Origin: Pseudogracilibacillus sp035301445
GTDB lineage: Bacteria > Bacillota > Bacilli > Bacillales > Amphibacillaceae
DNA length: 64,000 bases
NCBI GenBank assembly: GCA_035301445.1
Contig: DATGUH010000153.1
Coordinates: 38,277-102,276 of the forward strand
Direction: 5' to 3'
The translations under genes and the position numbers were made by a program. Shown here in pieces: positions 34,822 to 42,595 of the stretch. Numbering within the stretch: position 1 is the stretch's first letter; each line of letters begins with the position of its first letter. The notes below the pieces were generated by a model, which was given only the letters and a program-made list of their open reading frames with translations, searched no databases and had not been told where the DNA came from.

Positions 34822-36174
34822 TTATTCTTCTAAGCCCATTTCAGCTTCTACAACAGTGACAATTTTTTCTGCATATGCAGTACACTCTTCATCAGAAGGT
34901 GCTTCTACCATGACACGTACAAGTGGTTCTGTTCCTGATGGACGAACGAGTACGCGACCATTACCAGCCATCTCTTCCTCGACTTCAGCAATCACTTTAG
35001 CTACTTTTTCATTATCTGTTACTGCATGTTTATCAGTGACACGAACGTTAATAAGCGTTTGTGGATACACGGTCATATCGCTCGCCAGTTCTGATAATGT
35101 TTTTCCAGTTTCTTTCATAATGTTTACAAGATGTAAACCTGTTAAGAGTCCATCACCCGTTGTATTGTAATCTAATAAAACAATATGACCAGACTGTTCT
35201 CCGCCAACATTATAATTGTTTTCGCGCATTTCTTCGACGACATATTTATCGCCAACAGCTGTTTGTACACTTGTCATTTCATTTTCTCGTAATGCCTTAT
35301 AAAAACCTAAGTTACTCATAATCGTTGAAACAACCGTATCTGCTTTTAAACGTCCTTTTGATTTAAAATGACGACCGATAATGAACATAATTTTGTCACC
35401 ATCGACAATATGTCCATTTTCATCCACTGCAATGACACGGTCTCCATCACCATCAAATGCAAGTCCAATGTCTGCATTTTTCTCAACGACAAATTCTGCA
35501 AGTACTTCAGGATGTGTTGAACCGACACCTTCGTTAATATTTAATCCATTTGGAGATGCGCCCATCGTTGATAAATCAGCTTCTAAGTCCGCAAATACAT
35601 GTGCCGCTAATGATGATGTCGCACCATGTGCACAATCGATTGCTACATGAATATCTGTGAAGTCTTCATCCACAGTTTGCTTTAAATATTGGATATACTT
35701 ATGACCGCCTTCAAAGTATTCCGTAATCGCCCCAACGTCTGCTCCTGTTGGTCGTGGTAACGTATCTTCTTCAGCATTTAATAACGCTTCAAATTCAGTT
35801 TCTTGCTCTTCTGTTAACTTATAGCCATCTGCACCAAAAAACTTAATGCCGTTATCAGCAACAGGATTATGTGAAGCAGAAATCATCACACCACCTGCTG
35901 CATTCATTACACGTGTTAAATACGCGACACCTGGTGTGCTAATTACACCTAATGTCATCACTTCTACACCTGTTGATAACACACCTGCAATAAGTGCACT
36001 TTCAAGCAGTTGTCCTGAAATACGTGTATCTCTTCCGACGATGAACTTCGGCTTTTCTTGAGCGTCTTTCGTTAAGATATAACTCCCAATTCTACCTAAT
36101 TTAAATGCAAGTTCAGGGGTTAACTCCTCATTTGCAATTCCACGAACACCGTCCGTACCGAAATACTTTGTCAT
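34822..36174 (-). CDS. glmM: Phosphoglucosamine mutase
   Basis: 450 residues. It converts glucosamine-6-phosphate to glucosamine-1-phosphate for UDP-GlcNAc and peptidoglycan synthesis. Seen: KYFGTDGVRG at the start, the phosphoserine loop GVMISASHNPVADNG (about residue 100), the Mg site AFDGDGDR and the phosphate-binding RPSGTEPLVRVMVEA. GGGAG stands 7 nt before ATG 36174 (MTKYF). It is the last gene of the cdaA-cdaR-glmM operon; in B. subtilis and other Firmicutes GlmM binds and inhibits the c-di-AMP cyclase CdaA. Confidence 0.96.
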   Translation of the reverse strand: MTKYFGTDGVRGIANEELTPELAFKLGRIGSYILTKDAQEKPKFIVGRDTRISGQLLESALIAGVLSTGVEVMTLGVISTPGVAYLTRVMNAAGGVMISASHNPVADNGIKFFGADGYKLTEEQETEFEALLNAEEDTLPRPTGADVGAITEYFEGGHKYIQYLKQTVDEDFTDIHVAIDCAHGATSSLAAHVFADLEADLSTMGASPNGLNINEGVGSTHPEVLAEFVVEKNADIGLAFDGDGDRVIAVDENGHIVDGDKIMFIIGRHFKSKGRLKADTVVSTIMSNLGFYKALRENEMTSVQTAVGDKYVVEEMRENNYNVGGEQSGHIVLLDYNTTGDGLLTGLHLVNIMKETGKTLSELASDMTVYPQTLINVRVTDKHAVTDNEKVAKVIAEVEEEMAGNGRVLVRPSGTEPLVRVMVEAPSDEECTAYAEKIVTVVEAEMGLEE

Positions 36175-36211
36175 TTTCATACTCCCTTTCAATCTTGCGC
36201 CAATGCGCCTT

Positions 36212-37618
36212 TTAAGCTAATTCAATTTTTATAGTTGCTTCTTTAACTGAAGCAGTCCATTCTGTATCAGAAGGACCTTCAATGATAATCGGATAAGTCT
36301 CTTCTCCTTCACTCGCACCAGATAAATCAATCGATGCGGCAAAGTCAGCCTTAGATAGGCGATTTACAACACTTTCTTTTCCACTTACAGTCAATGTAAT
36401 ATTACCTGAGGTTGGTTCAATAAAAGTACTCGTAAATTGTGATTTTAAACCAAGCATTTTAATCGGTACTTCATTTACTTTAATCGTTTTTTCTTTTTCT
36501 TGTTCTTGATCTTCTTGTTGTTGATTGTTTTCAACAGAATCTTCTTTTGTTTCGTTCTCTTTTTCTGTTTCTGCTTCTTCATCACGATCATTTGTCACAA
36601 GTTGATCTTGCTCTTCTTCCTCATCAGCAGCTTCTGCAGTGTCTTTTTCTTTTTCATCCTCTTCTTTGGAATCGGAGTCATCACCTTTTACTTTGACACG
36701 CACTTTTAGTGTTGATAAAGACATCTTTGTAATGTCAGATGGTTGCTTTAATTTTACATCCACCGTACCAGACTTCGTTATTTTCGACACGTCAACATCT
36801 ACTGAAAACTGCCGGATATCATCGAGTATGCGATTCGGCCCCGACAATACAATACGATCTGTTTCTGGTTCTATACTTTCGATTGTGACATCTTTAGCAG
36901 GCTTTCCTACTTGATTTAAAACAATCGGAACTTCTTTTTGATGTTCCTCAATATGAACTTTTACGGTCACCTTCTCTGGTGAACTTTGCACGTCAATTTT
37001 ATTTAAATCACGATCAAGTACACGCACTTTCGTCTCTTGTTCAAAAGAATCTTTCGTGTCCGCCTCGGCAGTTACTGTTGCCTTCACATAACTAATCGAG
37101 TCGATTAAGCTTTTAGCACCTGTAATTTCAATCTTTGAGGGATCGACTTCAATCGATGATACAAAATACCCTTCCGCTAATAAGCGTTCATTCAGTTCTG
37201 GTTCTACATGAAAAGACTTTGTAATTTTCTCTTCAATTGTTGCAGTTACAGATGATGGATCCATGCGCACTTGTAATTTGTCAGAGATATTTTCATGTTC
37301 AATACGAACTTGATGTTCTCCTGTTGGCAATGACCGTAAATCAACAAACACTGTGTAGTCTTTTAATAATTTTGTTGATTGAACAATATTGCTCGGTCCT
37401 TCAATTGTCATTTTCACGGTTTCTGGTATACCCGATACAATTAAGTTCTCATCATCATAGTATACTTCAACAGGTACGTCATGGATCACTTCCATATCGT
37501 CAGTCGTTGAATTTTTTCTTTCTTCGTTTTGATCTGCTTTCACAGTATAAAACAATAAAACAGCTAAAAACAAGGCTGCTAGGCGTAGAAACCATGGGTT
37601 ATCCAATAGTTTATCCAT
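36212..37618 (-). CDS. cdaR: YbbR-domain regulator of the c-di-AMP cyclase (CdaR)
   Basis: 468 residues: one N-terminal membrane anchor (about 9-27) and then extracytoplasmic YbbR repeats (IPETVKMTIEGPSNIV, VEPELNERLLAEGYFV, KEVPIVLNQVGKP and a last one after residue 385). CdaR binds CdaA in the membrane and modulates c-di-AMP synthesis. Odd: between the third and fourth repeats sits a low-complexity stretch of some 70 residues made almost entirely of Glu, Asp, Lys and Gln. The start overlaps the cdaA end by 8 nt. Confidence 0.9.
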   Translation of the reverse strand: MDKLLDNPWFLRLAALFLAVLLFYTVKADQNEERKNSTTDDMEVIHDVPVEVYYDDENLIVSGIPETVKMTIEGPSNIVQSTKLLKDYTVFVDLRSLPTGEHQVRIEHENISDKLQVRMDPSSVTATIEEKITKSFHVEPELNERLLAEGYFVSSIEVDPSKIEITGAKSLIDSISYVKATVTAEADTKDSFEQETKVRVLDRDLNKIDVQSSPEKVTVKVHIEEHQKEVPIVLNQVGKPAKDVTIESIEPETDRIVLSGPNRILDDIRQFSVDVDVSKITKSGTVDVKLKQPSDITKMSLSTLKVRVKVKGDDSDSKEEDEKEKDTAEAADEEEEQDQLVTNDRDEEAETEKENETKEDSVENNQQQEDQEQEKEKTIKVNEVPIKMLGLKSQFTSTFIEPTSGNITLTVSGKESVVNRLSKADFAASIDLSGASEGEETYPIIIEGPSDTEWTASVKEATIKIELA

Positions 37619-38450
37619 CTTTCTTCACGCCCCATTTCCATTTAGATTGCTGTGCTGGTTTATCTTGCGCATCGCCAAACCATAGACGACGAAGCATCGC
37701 CTCGAATTCTTCAAGCGTTAGCTCACGATTGATTTCCCCTTCAGTTGCAATACTAATTGCACCTGTTTCCTCAGAAACAATAATTGTAATCGCATCTGAT
37801 ACTTCACTTAAACCAATTGCTGCACGATGCCTAGTTCCTAATTCTTTGGAAATGAATGGATTTTCCGACAATGGTAAATAACATCCAGCAGCAGCTATTT
37901 TGTTGCGTTGAAATATCACTGCTCCATCATGTAAAGGTGCATTCGGGATAAAAATATTGATGAGTAGCTCAGAAGAGATTTCTGCATCTAACGCAGTACC
38001 CGTTTCAATATATTCACTTAAACCCGTTTCTTTTTCAATCGAAATTAATGCACCAATACGACGTTTCGCCATATAATTTACTGATTTTGATAATGCCTCT
38101 ATTAAACGATTACGTTCCGCCTCTTCATCCATCATTGAACGTGCAAATAGCCGACCACGACCTAATTGCTCCAACGCTCTACGTATTTCAGGCTGAAAGA
38201 TAATAATAATCGCTAAAAAACCCCATATTAAAACCTGGTCAATCATCCACAATAATGTATTTAAGCCAATGACCTCTGTTACGACTTTCGCAATAAATAC
38301 AACAAATATTCCTTTTAGTAATTGGACTGCTTTCGTCCCTTTTATAATTTTTATTAATTGATAAACAACTAGCCAAACGAGAAGCACATCCACTATATTA
38401 ATGAATGTCGCAACCGGACTTAAGTTCACAATTTCTTCCCAAAACGGCAT
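37611..38450 (-). CDS. cdaA: Membrane diadenylate cyclase CdaA (DacA)
   Basis: 279 residues: three N-terminal membrane helices (about 15-85) and a DAC domain that makes c-di-AMP from two ATP. The catalytic motifs DGA (175-177, in APLHDGAVIF) and RHR (207-209, in GTRHRAAIG) are intact. c-di-AMP controls potassium and osmotic balance and cell-wall integrity. First gene of cdaA-cdaR-glmM, with AAGGTAGG 8 nt before the ATG. It stands downstream of sigW-rsiW behind a terminator. Confidence 0.95.
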   Translation of the reverse strand: MPFWEEIVNLSPVATFINIVDVLLVWLVVYQLIKIIKGTKAVQLLKGIFVVFIAKVVTEVIGLNTLLWMIDQVLIWGFLAIIIIFQPEIRRALEQLGRGRLFARSMMDEEAERNRLIEALSKSVNYMAKRRIGALISIEKETGLSEYIETGTALDAEISSELLINIFIPNAPLHDGAVIFQRNKIAAAGCYLPLSENPFISKELGTRHRAAIGLSEVSDAITIIVSEETGAISIATEGEINRELTLEEFEAMLRRLWFGDAQDKPAQQSKWKWGVKKDG

Positions 38451-38547
38451 GTGCTTCGCCTACCTTTTCGACGATTTCATATAGCAATAGTATATCACAA
38501 AATGAATGTTCTTTGCTCCTAATACCCATTTCATTCGCTCAAATAAA

Positions 38548-38585
38548 AAGACTGTATGATTGTTGCACACACACCACACAGTCTT
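38548..38585 (-). terminator. Terminator of sigW-rsiW
   Basis: AAGACTGT/ACAGTCTT stem with a 22-nt loop, followed on the minus strand by TTTTATTT. Confidence 0.65.
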
Positions 38586-38594
38586 ATATTACAA

Positions 38595-39230
38595 TTATTC
38601 TTCTGAGTCTTCCTCTTTAGACGTTGAAAACAGATTATTCGCCGTTTCTTTTATTTTATACCATAGCCAACCAAATGCACGATCAATTTCTTCGCTCGAA
38701 CCTGTAACAACTGCAGTAGATGCCATATATTTAGAGCCTTTTATAACAGTAACATTGCCATCTACTTCACCTTCTACACGTAGATCTCCGTTTTTGACAA
38801 CAACGTCTCCTTTTACAACTTCTCCTTTTGGCACGATAACCGTTTCACCTTCAATAACTAAATTCGGTTGACTTGTCACTGAAAATTGTTCGTCGTTTCC
38901 ATACCCCGAAAATAGCGATGCACTCATTAATATAAAAAACAGTGCTGCCGCTGCAAAAAATGGATGCTTTCTTAACCAGTTTTGTGGTTTCACTTGTCGT
39001 ACTTGTTCTTTAGGAAGTTTCGCCATAACGCCTTCCACAAAATTAGATGGGGCTTGCATTGGCTCTGCTTGCTCTATGAATTGAACTGCTTCAGTTAAAT
39101 CTGCAAATAATTGCTTACATGAAGGACAATTTTGTAAATGTTGTTGTAATTGTTGCTCTTCTTCTGTCGAAATATCTCCATCTAAATAGGCATGCATATA
39201 ATCAATCATCTTTTCCGGACAAGTGTTCAT
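38595..39230 (-). CDS. rsiW: Anti-sigma-W factor RsiW
   Basis: 211 residues: N-terminal zinc anti-sigma domain (about 1-45) with the H-x3-C-x2-C pattern in QQHLQNCPSCKQLF, one membrane helix (about 90-108) and an extracytoplasmic part with repeated hydrophobic strands (VIEGETVIVPKGEVVKGDVVV). It holds SigW at the membrane until regulated proteolysis releases it under envelope stress. ATG 39230 lies 9 nt after AGGAGG; a longer frame to 39275 would overlap the sigW end. Co-transcribed with sigW, 13 nt downstream. Confidence 0.93.
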   Translation of the reverse strand: MNTCPEKMIDYMHAYLDGDISTEEEQQLQQHLQNCPSCKQLFADLTEAVQFIEQAEPMQAPSNFVEGVMAKLPKEQVRQVKPQNWLRKHPFFAAAALFFILMSASLFSGYGNDEQFSVTSQPNLVIEGETVIVPKGEVVKGDVVVKNGDLRVEGEVDGNVTVIKGSKYMASTAVVTGSSEEIDRAFGWLWYKIKETANNLFSTSKEEDSEE

Positions 39231-39243
39231 ACCTAATGACCTC

Positions 39244-39807
39244 CTACAAATTACCCATCTGTTGTTTGAGAGCAACCCGTCCTCTATGAAGCCGGGTTTT
39301 TACGGTTCCAAGTGGTAATTCCAATATTTCACTAATTTCCTGTAAAGAAAGTTCTTCAATATATCTTAAAATGATAACAGAACGATACTTTTCGGACAAT
39401 TTATTTATCTCGAATTGTACACGTTCTTGCACTTCCATTTTTTCTACTTCATCCTCAGGCAATTCTGTATCAGATGCGACTTGAGAATACATCGTTAATC
39501 CTTCTGTACCAGGTACATTAGCGTCTAAATAATAATCAGGTTTCTTTTTTCGAATTCGATCGATACATAAATTGGTCGCAATTCTAAATAACCACGTTGA
39601 AAACTTACGTTTCTGATCAAATGTATGAAGGTTCATATACGCCCGTACAAATGCTTCTTGCGCGATATCTTCCGCTTCTTGCCGATTGCTCAACATCCGG
39701 TAACAAACATGATACAGTCGATGTTGAAACATCGTTACAATTTCTTCATAAGACTCCTGATTACCTTTTAGTACTTCATTTATTCTTTTATTCAATAATT
39801 CATCCAT
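39244..39807 (-). CDS. sigW: ECF sigma factor SigW
   Basis: 187 residues, as in B. subtilis. Region 2 is seen in EAEDIAQEAFVRAYMNLHTFD and KFSTWLFRIATNLCIDRIRKKK, and region 4 in LSLQEISEILELPLGTVKTRLHRGR. It directs RNA polymerase to TGAAAC-N16/17-CGTA promoters of antibiotic and envelope-stress genes. Its own promoter (39847-39873) and that of yuaF-floT (14175-14200) both carry this sequence. Position between rocF and rsiW-cdaA matches other Bacillales. Confidence 0.95.
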   Translation of the reverse strand: MDELLNKRINEVLKGNQESYEEIVTMFQHRLYHVCYRMLSNRQEAEDIAQEAFVRAYMNLHTFDQKRKFSTWLFRIATNLCIDRIRKKKPDYYLDANVPGTEGLTMYSQVASDTELPEDEVEKMEVQERVQFEINKLSEKYRSVIILRYIEELSLQEISEILELPLGTVKTRLHRGRVALKQQMGNL

Positions 39808-39846
39808 GACTAAGTTCCCTCCGCTCCATTGCGGCTGTCCCTCCTA

Positions 39847-39873
39847 TACGTATGAAAGGGTCAACAGGTTTCA
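39847..39873 (-). promoter_or_regulatory. SigW autoregulatory promoter
   Basis: Minus strand: TGAAAC (39873-39868), 17-bp spacer, CGTA (39850-39847), about 40 bp before the sigW start codon. Confidence 0.85.
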
Positions 39874-40063
39874 TTTTTTTTGAAAAAATATATTTATCTT
39901 TTAGTGTAGCAGTTTGTTCGTTCATTGTCGTTACCCCTTACCGTAATTTAGCCAATATTTTTTACTGTTTATGTATTATGAACATGCTTACAACATGCAA
40001 CTATTTGGAGGGCTTCTATAAATAGTAGAAAAAAGATCGACACGCAACTGAAAACCAGTAAAA
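39874..40063. other. Intergenic stretch, no gene seen
   Basis: AT-rich DNA between the SigW promoter and the rocF terminator. GGAGGG at 40010 is followed by no usable coding frame. Nothing else was recognised. Confidence 0.5.
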
Positions 40064-40106
40064 AACTGTCACAGAAAATTGGGTTTACCCAATTCTCTGG
40101 ACAGTC
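40064..40106 (-). terminator. Terminator of rocF
   Basis: ACTGTC/GACAGT outer stem with an inner AATTGGGT/ACCCAATT stem; T-rich on the minus strand after it. Confidence 0.8.
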
Positions 40107-40117
40107 TTCACGAATAC

Positions 40118-41023
40118 TTATAATAATTTTTCACCAAATAAAGAACCCATTAATCCTACCGCTACGTCTGCTGTTTTATTTTTCTCATCTAAAATTGGGT
40201 TTACTTCAACAAACTCAGCTGATGTTACTTTTCCTGATTCTTCTAGGATTTCCATTGCTAAGTGACTTTCACGATACGTGACACCACCAGCAACTGGTGT
40301 TCCAACGCCCGGTGTATATAGTGGATCTAGTGCGTCCAAGTCTAATGATAAATGAACACCATCAACATTACGTTCTTCTAAATATTGTAGTGCTTCATTC
40401 ATCACTGCTGTCATTCCGTATTTATCAATTTCGTGCATTGTAAATACTTTGATGCCATGTTCTTTAATTAATTCTCTTTCACCTGGGTCAATTGAACGCG
40501 CGCCAATGATGACAATATTTTCCGGCTTCACTTTTTGACCTTCATGATGTAAGTTTACAAGACGGTCATCACCTAATCCCATACTAACCGCTAAAGGCAT
40601 TCCATGAATATTACCAGATGGTGATGTTTCATCTGTATTTAAATCCGCGTGCGCATCGTACCAAATTACCCCTAGATTTTTATATTTCGTCGCTAAACCA
40701 GCGAGTGTTCCTATCGCGATACTATGGTCTCCACCTAACACAAGCGGAAATCGTTCTTCTGCTAAAACGTTTTCTACTTGTTCTGCAAGTTTTTCATTCG
40801 CTTCGATAACTTCTTTTAAATTTTTCAGTTTTGATGAACTTTTTTCCGCTTGTACACTTTCATTTATATGTATATCTCCACGGTCCTTAATCTCATGTCC
40901 TAATGCTTCTAAGCGATTTACGACACCAGCATATCGAATTGCACTCGGTCCCATATTAACCCCTCTGCGACTTTGTCCAAAATCCATCGATACCCCGATC
41001 ATCGAAATGTTTAATGTTTTCAT
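40118..41023 (-). CDS. rocF: Arginase
   Basis: 301 residues. It hydrolyses arginine to ornithine and urea with a binuclear manganese centre. Metal ligands are visible in GGDHS (98-102), WYDAHADLN (about 121-129) and SLDLDALDPLYTPG (about 225). Length and motifs match B. subtilis RocF. GGAAGGGGG precedes ATG 41023. The promoter at 41049-41077 and a probable ARG box upstream suggest AhrC control. Gene order rocF-sigW-rsiW is common in Bacillales. Confidence 0.95.
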   Translation of the reverse strand: MKTLNISMIGVSMDFGQSRRGVNMGPSAIRYAGVVNRLEALGHEIKDRGDIHINESVQAEKSSSKLKNLKEVIEANEKLAEQVENVLAEERFPLVLGGDHSIAIGTLAGLATKYKNLGVIWYDAHADLNTDETSPSGNIHGMPLAVSMGLGDDRLVNLHHEGQKVKPENIVIIGARSIDPGERELIKEHGIKVFTMHEIDKYGMTAVMNEALQYLEERNVDGVHLSLDLDALDPLYTPGVGTPVAGGVTYRESHLAMEILEESGKVTSAEFVEVNPILDEKNKTADVAVGLMGSLFGEKLL

Positions 41024-41048
41024 TAATAAATCCCCCTTCCAATTTCAT

Positions 41049-41104
41049 ATTATAGAGGATTAAGAATAATGGCTCAACTCAACATAAATGTGTATTTTTA
41101 TGCA
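41049..41104 (-). promoter_or_regulatory. rocF promoter and probable ARG box
   Basis: Minus strand: TTGAGC (41077-41072), 17-bp spacer, TATAAT (41054-41049). At 41091-41104 lies TGTATTTTTATGCA, two mismatches from the symmetrical AhrC/ArgR core TGAATAAAAATTCA. It is placed 14 bp upstream of the -35, where an activator could sit. No gene lies between 41024 and the tRNA operon. Confidence 0.5.
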
Positions 41105-41256
41105 TTGGTAACGTTTTCATTTTTGAATATATAATAAAAATCTCCAACATTCATTCACCCCCGAAAATGAAGATTTGGCTCTTGTATAGAAATTCAAATA
41201 TTGAGGTAGAGAAATTTTATTTATTCTAATCACGACGGAGAGTAATAGAACCAAAA

Positions 41257-41288
41257 AACAGGTAAAAGTATAAATACTTTTACCTGTT
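41257..41288 (-). terminator. Terminator of the tRNA operon
   Basis: 15-bp perfect stem AACAGGTAAAAGTAT/ATACTTTTACCTGTT followed on the minus strand by TTTTTGG. Confidence 0.9.
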
Positions 41289-41295
41289 TAGATAG

Positions 41296-41367
41296 CTGGG
41301 GTAGCTGGATTCGAACCAACGAATAACGGAGTCAAAGTCCGGTGCCTTACCGCTTGGCTATACCCCA
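41296..41367 (-). tRNA. tRNA-Gln (anticodon TTG)
   Basis: Full cloverleaf on the minus strand: acceptor TGGGGTA/TACCCCA, anticodon loop with TTG in ACTTTGACT, and GGTTCGAATCC T arm. CCA is not encoded. Last gene of the operon. Confidence 0.95.
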
Positions 41368-41380
41368 CCGTTTTAAAATT

Positions 41381-41618
41381 GTGATATGCGGCGCATTACT
41401 GCGTCAACCCGCTCTCGTTCTGTCAGTCACGTACTGAGGTACGTTCCTTCCTTCTCTCGTTTGTTTCCTTGTTCTGCTTGCATCTCCCAATTTTAATGGA
41501 GATGTGGATATTCTTTTCGCTTCGCTCAAAGAATTTGTGATATGCGGCGCATTTCTACGTCAACTGCTCTCGTTCTGGGATCTACACATCGCGAGATACA
41601 TTTTGTTTCTTCCGAGAT
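41381..41618. repeat. tRNA-spacer repeat, copies A and B
   Basis: Copy A at 41381-41535 is complete. Copy B at 41536 to about 41618 is cut short and diverges before tRNA-Glu. Each begins GTGATATGCGGCGCAT. The complete unit carries GTACTGAGGTAC within the dyad ACGTAC-TGAG-GTACGT, CATCTCC-N10-GGAGATG, and ATTCTTT-N11-AAAGAAT. All can form hairpins. Confidence 0.9.
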
Positions 41619-41626
41619 GAACTTGG

Positions 41627-41698
41627 TGACCCCTACGGGATTCGAACCCGTGTTACCGCCGTGAAAGGGCGGTGTCTTAACCGCTTGACCAAGGGGCC
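41627..41698 (-). tRNA. tRNA-Glu (anticodon TTC)
   Basis: Minus-strand cloverleaf: acceptor GGCCCCT/AGGGGTC, anticodon TTC in CCCTTTCACGG, and GGGTTCGAATCCC T arm. CCA is not encoded. Confidence 0.95.
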
Positions 41699-41703
41699 AT
41701 GGA

Positions 41704-41788
41704 TGGTGGTGGGGGACGGATTCGAACCGCCGAACCCAGAGGGAGCGGATTTACAGTCCGCCGCGTTTAGCCACTTCGCTACCCCACC
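41704..41788 (-). tRNA. tRNA-Tyr (anticodon GTA)
   Basis: Class II tRNA with a long variable arm. The acceptor is GGTGGGG/CCCCACC, the anticodon is GTA in GACTGTAAATC, the T arm is CGGTTCGAATCCG, and CCA is encoded. Confidence 0.95.
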
Positions 41789-41799
41789 ATTTTAAAATT

Positions 41800-42195
41800 G
41801 TGATATGCGGCGCATTACTGCGTCAACCGCTCTCGTTCTGTCAGTCACGTACTGAGGTACGTTCCTTCCTTCTCTCGTTTGTTTCCTTGTTCTGCTTGCA
41901 TCTCCCAATTTTAATGGAGATGTGAATATTCTTTTCGCTTCCGCTCAAAGAATTTGTGATATGCGGCGCATTACTGCGTCAACCGCTCTCGTTCTGTCAG
42001 TCACGTACTGAGGTACGTTCCTTCCTTCTCTCGTTTGTTTCCTTGTTCTGCTTGCATCTCCCAATTTTAATGGAGATGTGGATATTCTTTTCGCTTTGCT
42101 TTGCTCAAAGAAATTGTGATATGCGGCGCATTACTGCGTCAACCGCTCTCGTTCTGTCAGTTACGTACTGAGGTACGTTTCTTTGTTTGCTTCCT
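41800..42195. repeat. tRNA-spacer repeat, copies C, D and E
   Basis: Copy C (41800-41955), copy D (41956-42115, with a short internal expansion of the CGCTTTGCTTTGCT loop) and partial copy E (42116 to about 42195) are in direct tandem between tRNA-Tyr and tRNA-Thr. Sequence and hairpins are as in copy A; C and D are almost identical to it. No gene lies in the 457-bp spacer; open frames over it are repeat artefacts. Confidence 0.9.
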
Positions 42196-42245
42196 ACTCC
42201 AACAGATTGTTTATAATAAAATTATAAGTCAGATTGTACATTCTC

Positions 42246-42322
42246 TGGAGCTTCCAACCGGGATCGAACCGGTGACCTCTTCCTTACCATGGAAGCACTC
42301 TGCCTAACTGAGCTATGGAAGC
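42246..42322 (-). tRNA. tRNA-Thr (anticodon GGT)
   Basis: Minus-strand cloverleaf: acceptor GCTTCCA/TGGAAGC, anticodon GGT in CTTCCATGGTAAGGAAG, T arm CCGGTTCGATCCCGG, CCA encoded. Confidence 0.95.
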
Positions 42323-42334
42323 ATATAAATAAAA

Positions 42335-42409
42335 TGGCTCCGCAGGTAGGATTCGAACCTACGACCGATCGGTTAACAGCCGATTGCTCTACCACTGAGC
42401 CACTGCGGA
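42335..42409 (-). tRNA. tRNA-Asn (anticodon GTT)
   Basis: Minus-strand cloverleaf: acceptor TCCGCAG/CTGCGGA, anticodon GTT in CGGCTGTTAACCG, T arm TAGGTTCGAATCCTA, CCA encoded. First gene of the operon. Confidence 0.95.
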
Positions 42410-42444
42410 TTAATATTATTCATATGATTTTCTCGACATCATTT

Positions 42445-42472
42445 ATTATAGCAAAGGTTTATTTTTTTGCAA
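42445..42472 (-). promoter_or_regulatory. Promoter of the tRNA operon
   Basis: Minus strand: TTGCAA (42472-42467), 16-bp spacer, consensus TATAAT (42450-42445), about 35 bp before tRNA-Asn. Confidence 0.8.
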
Positions 42473-42595
42473 GTCCTTTTTTCAAAAAAACTTCAAAAAT
42501 AAACATCGACTTTTTAATAGTAGCATATATTTTTCATATACGTCAATACTTTCGCATAATATGATGGTGAAGCTTCTTAACATCTCGAAAGTTTA

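Noticed and set aside
41956..42564. Short frames over the tRNA region
   Set aside because: They lie across tRNA genes and the 155-bp spacer repeats and have no ribosome binding sites.
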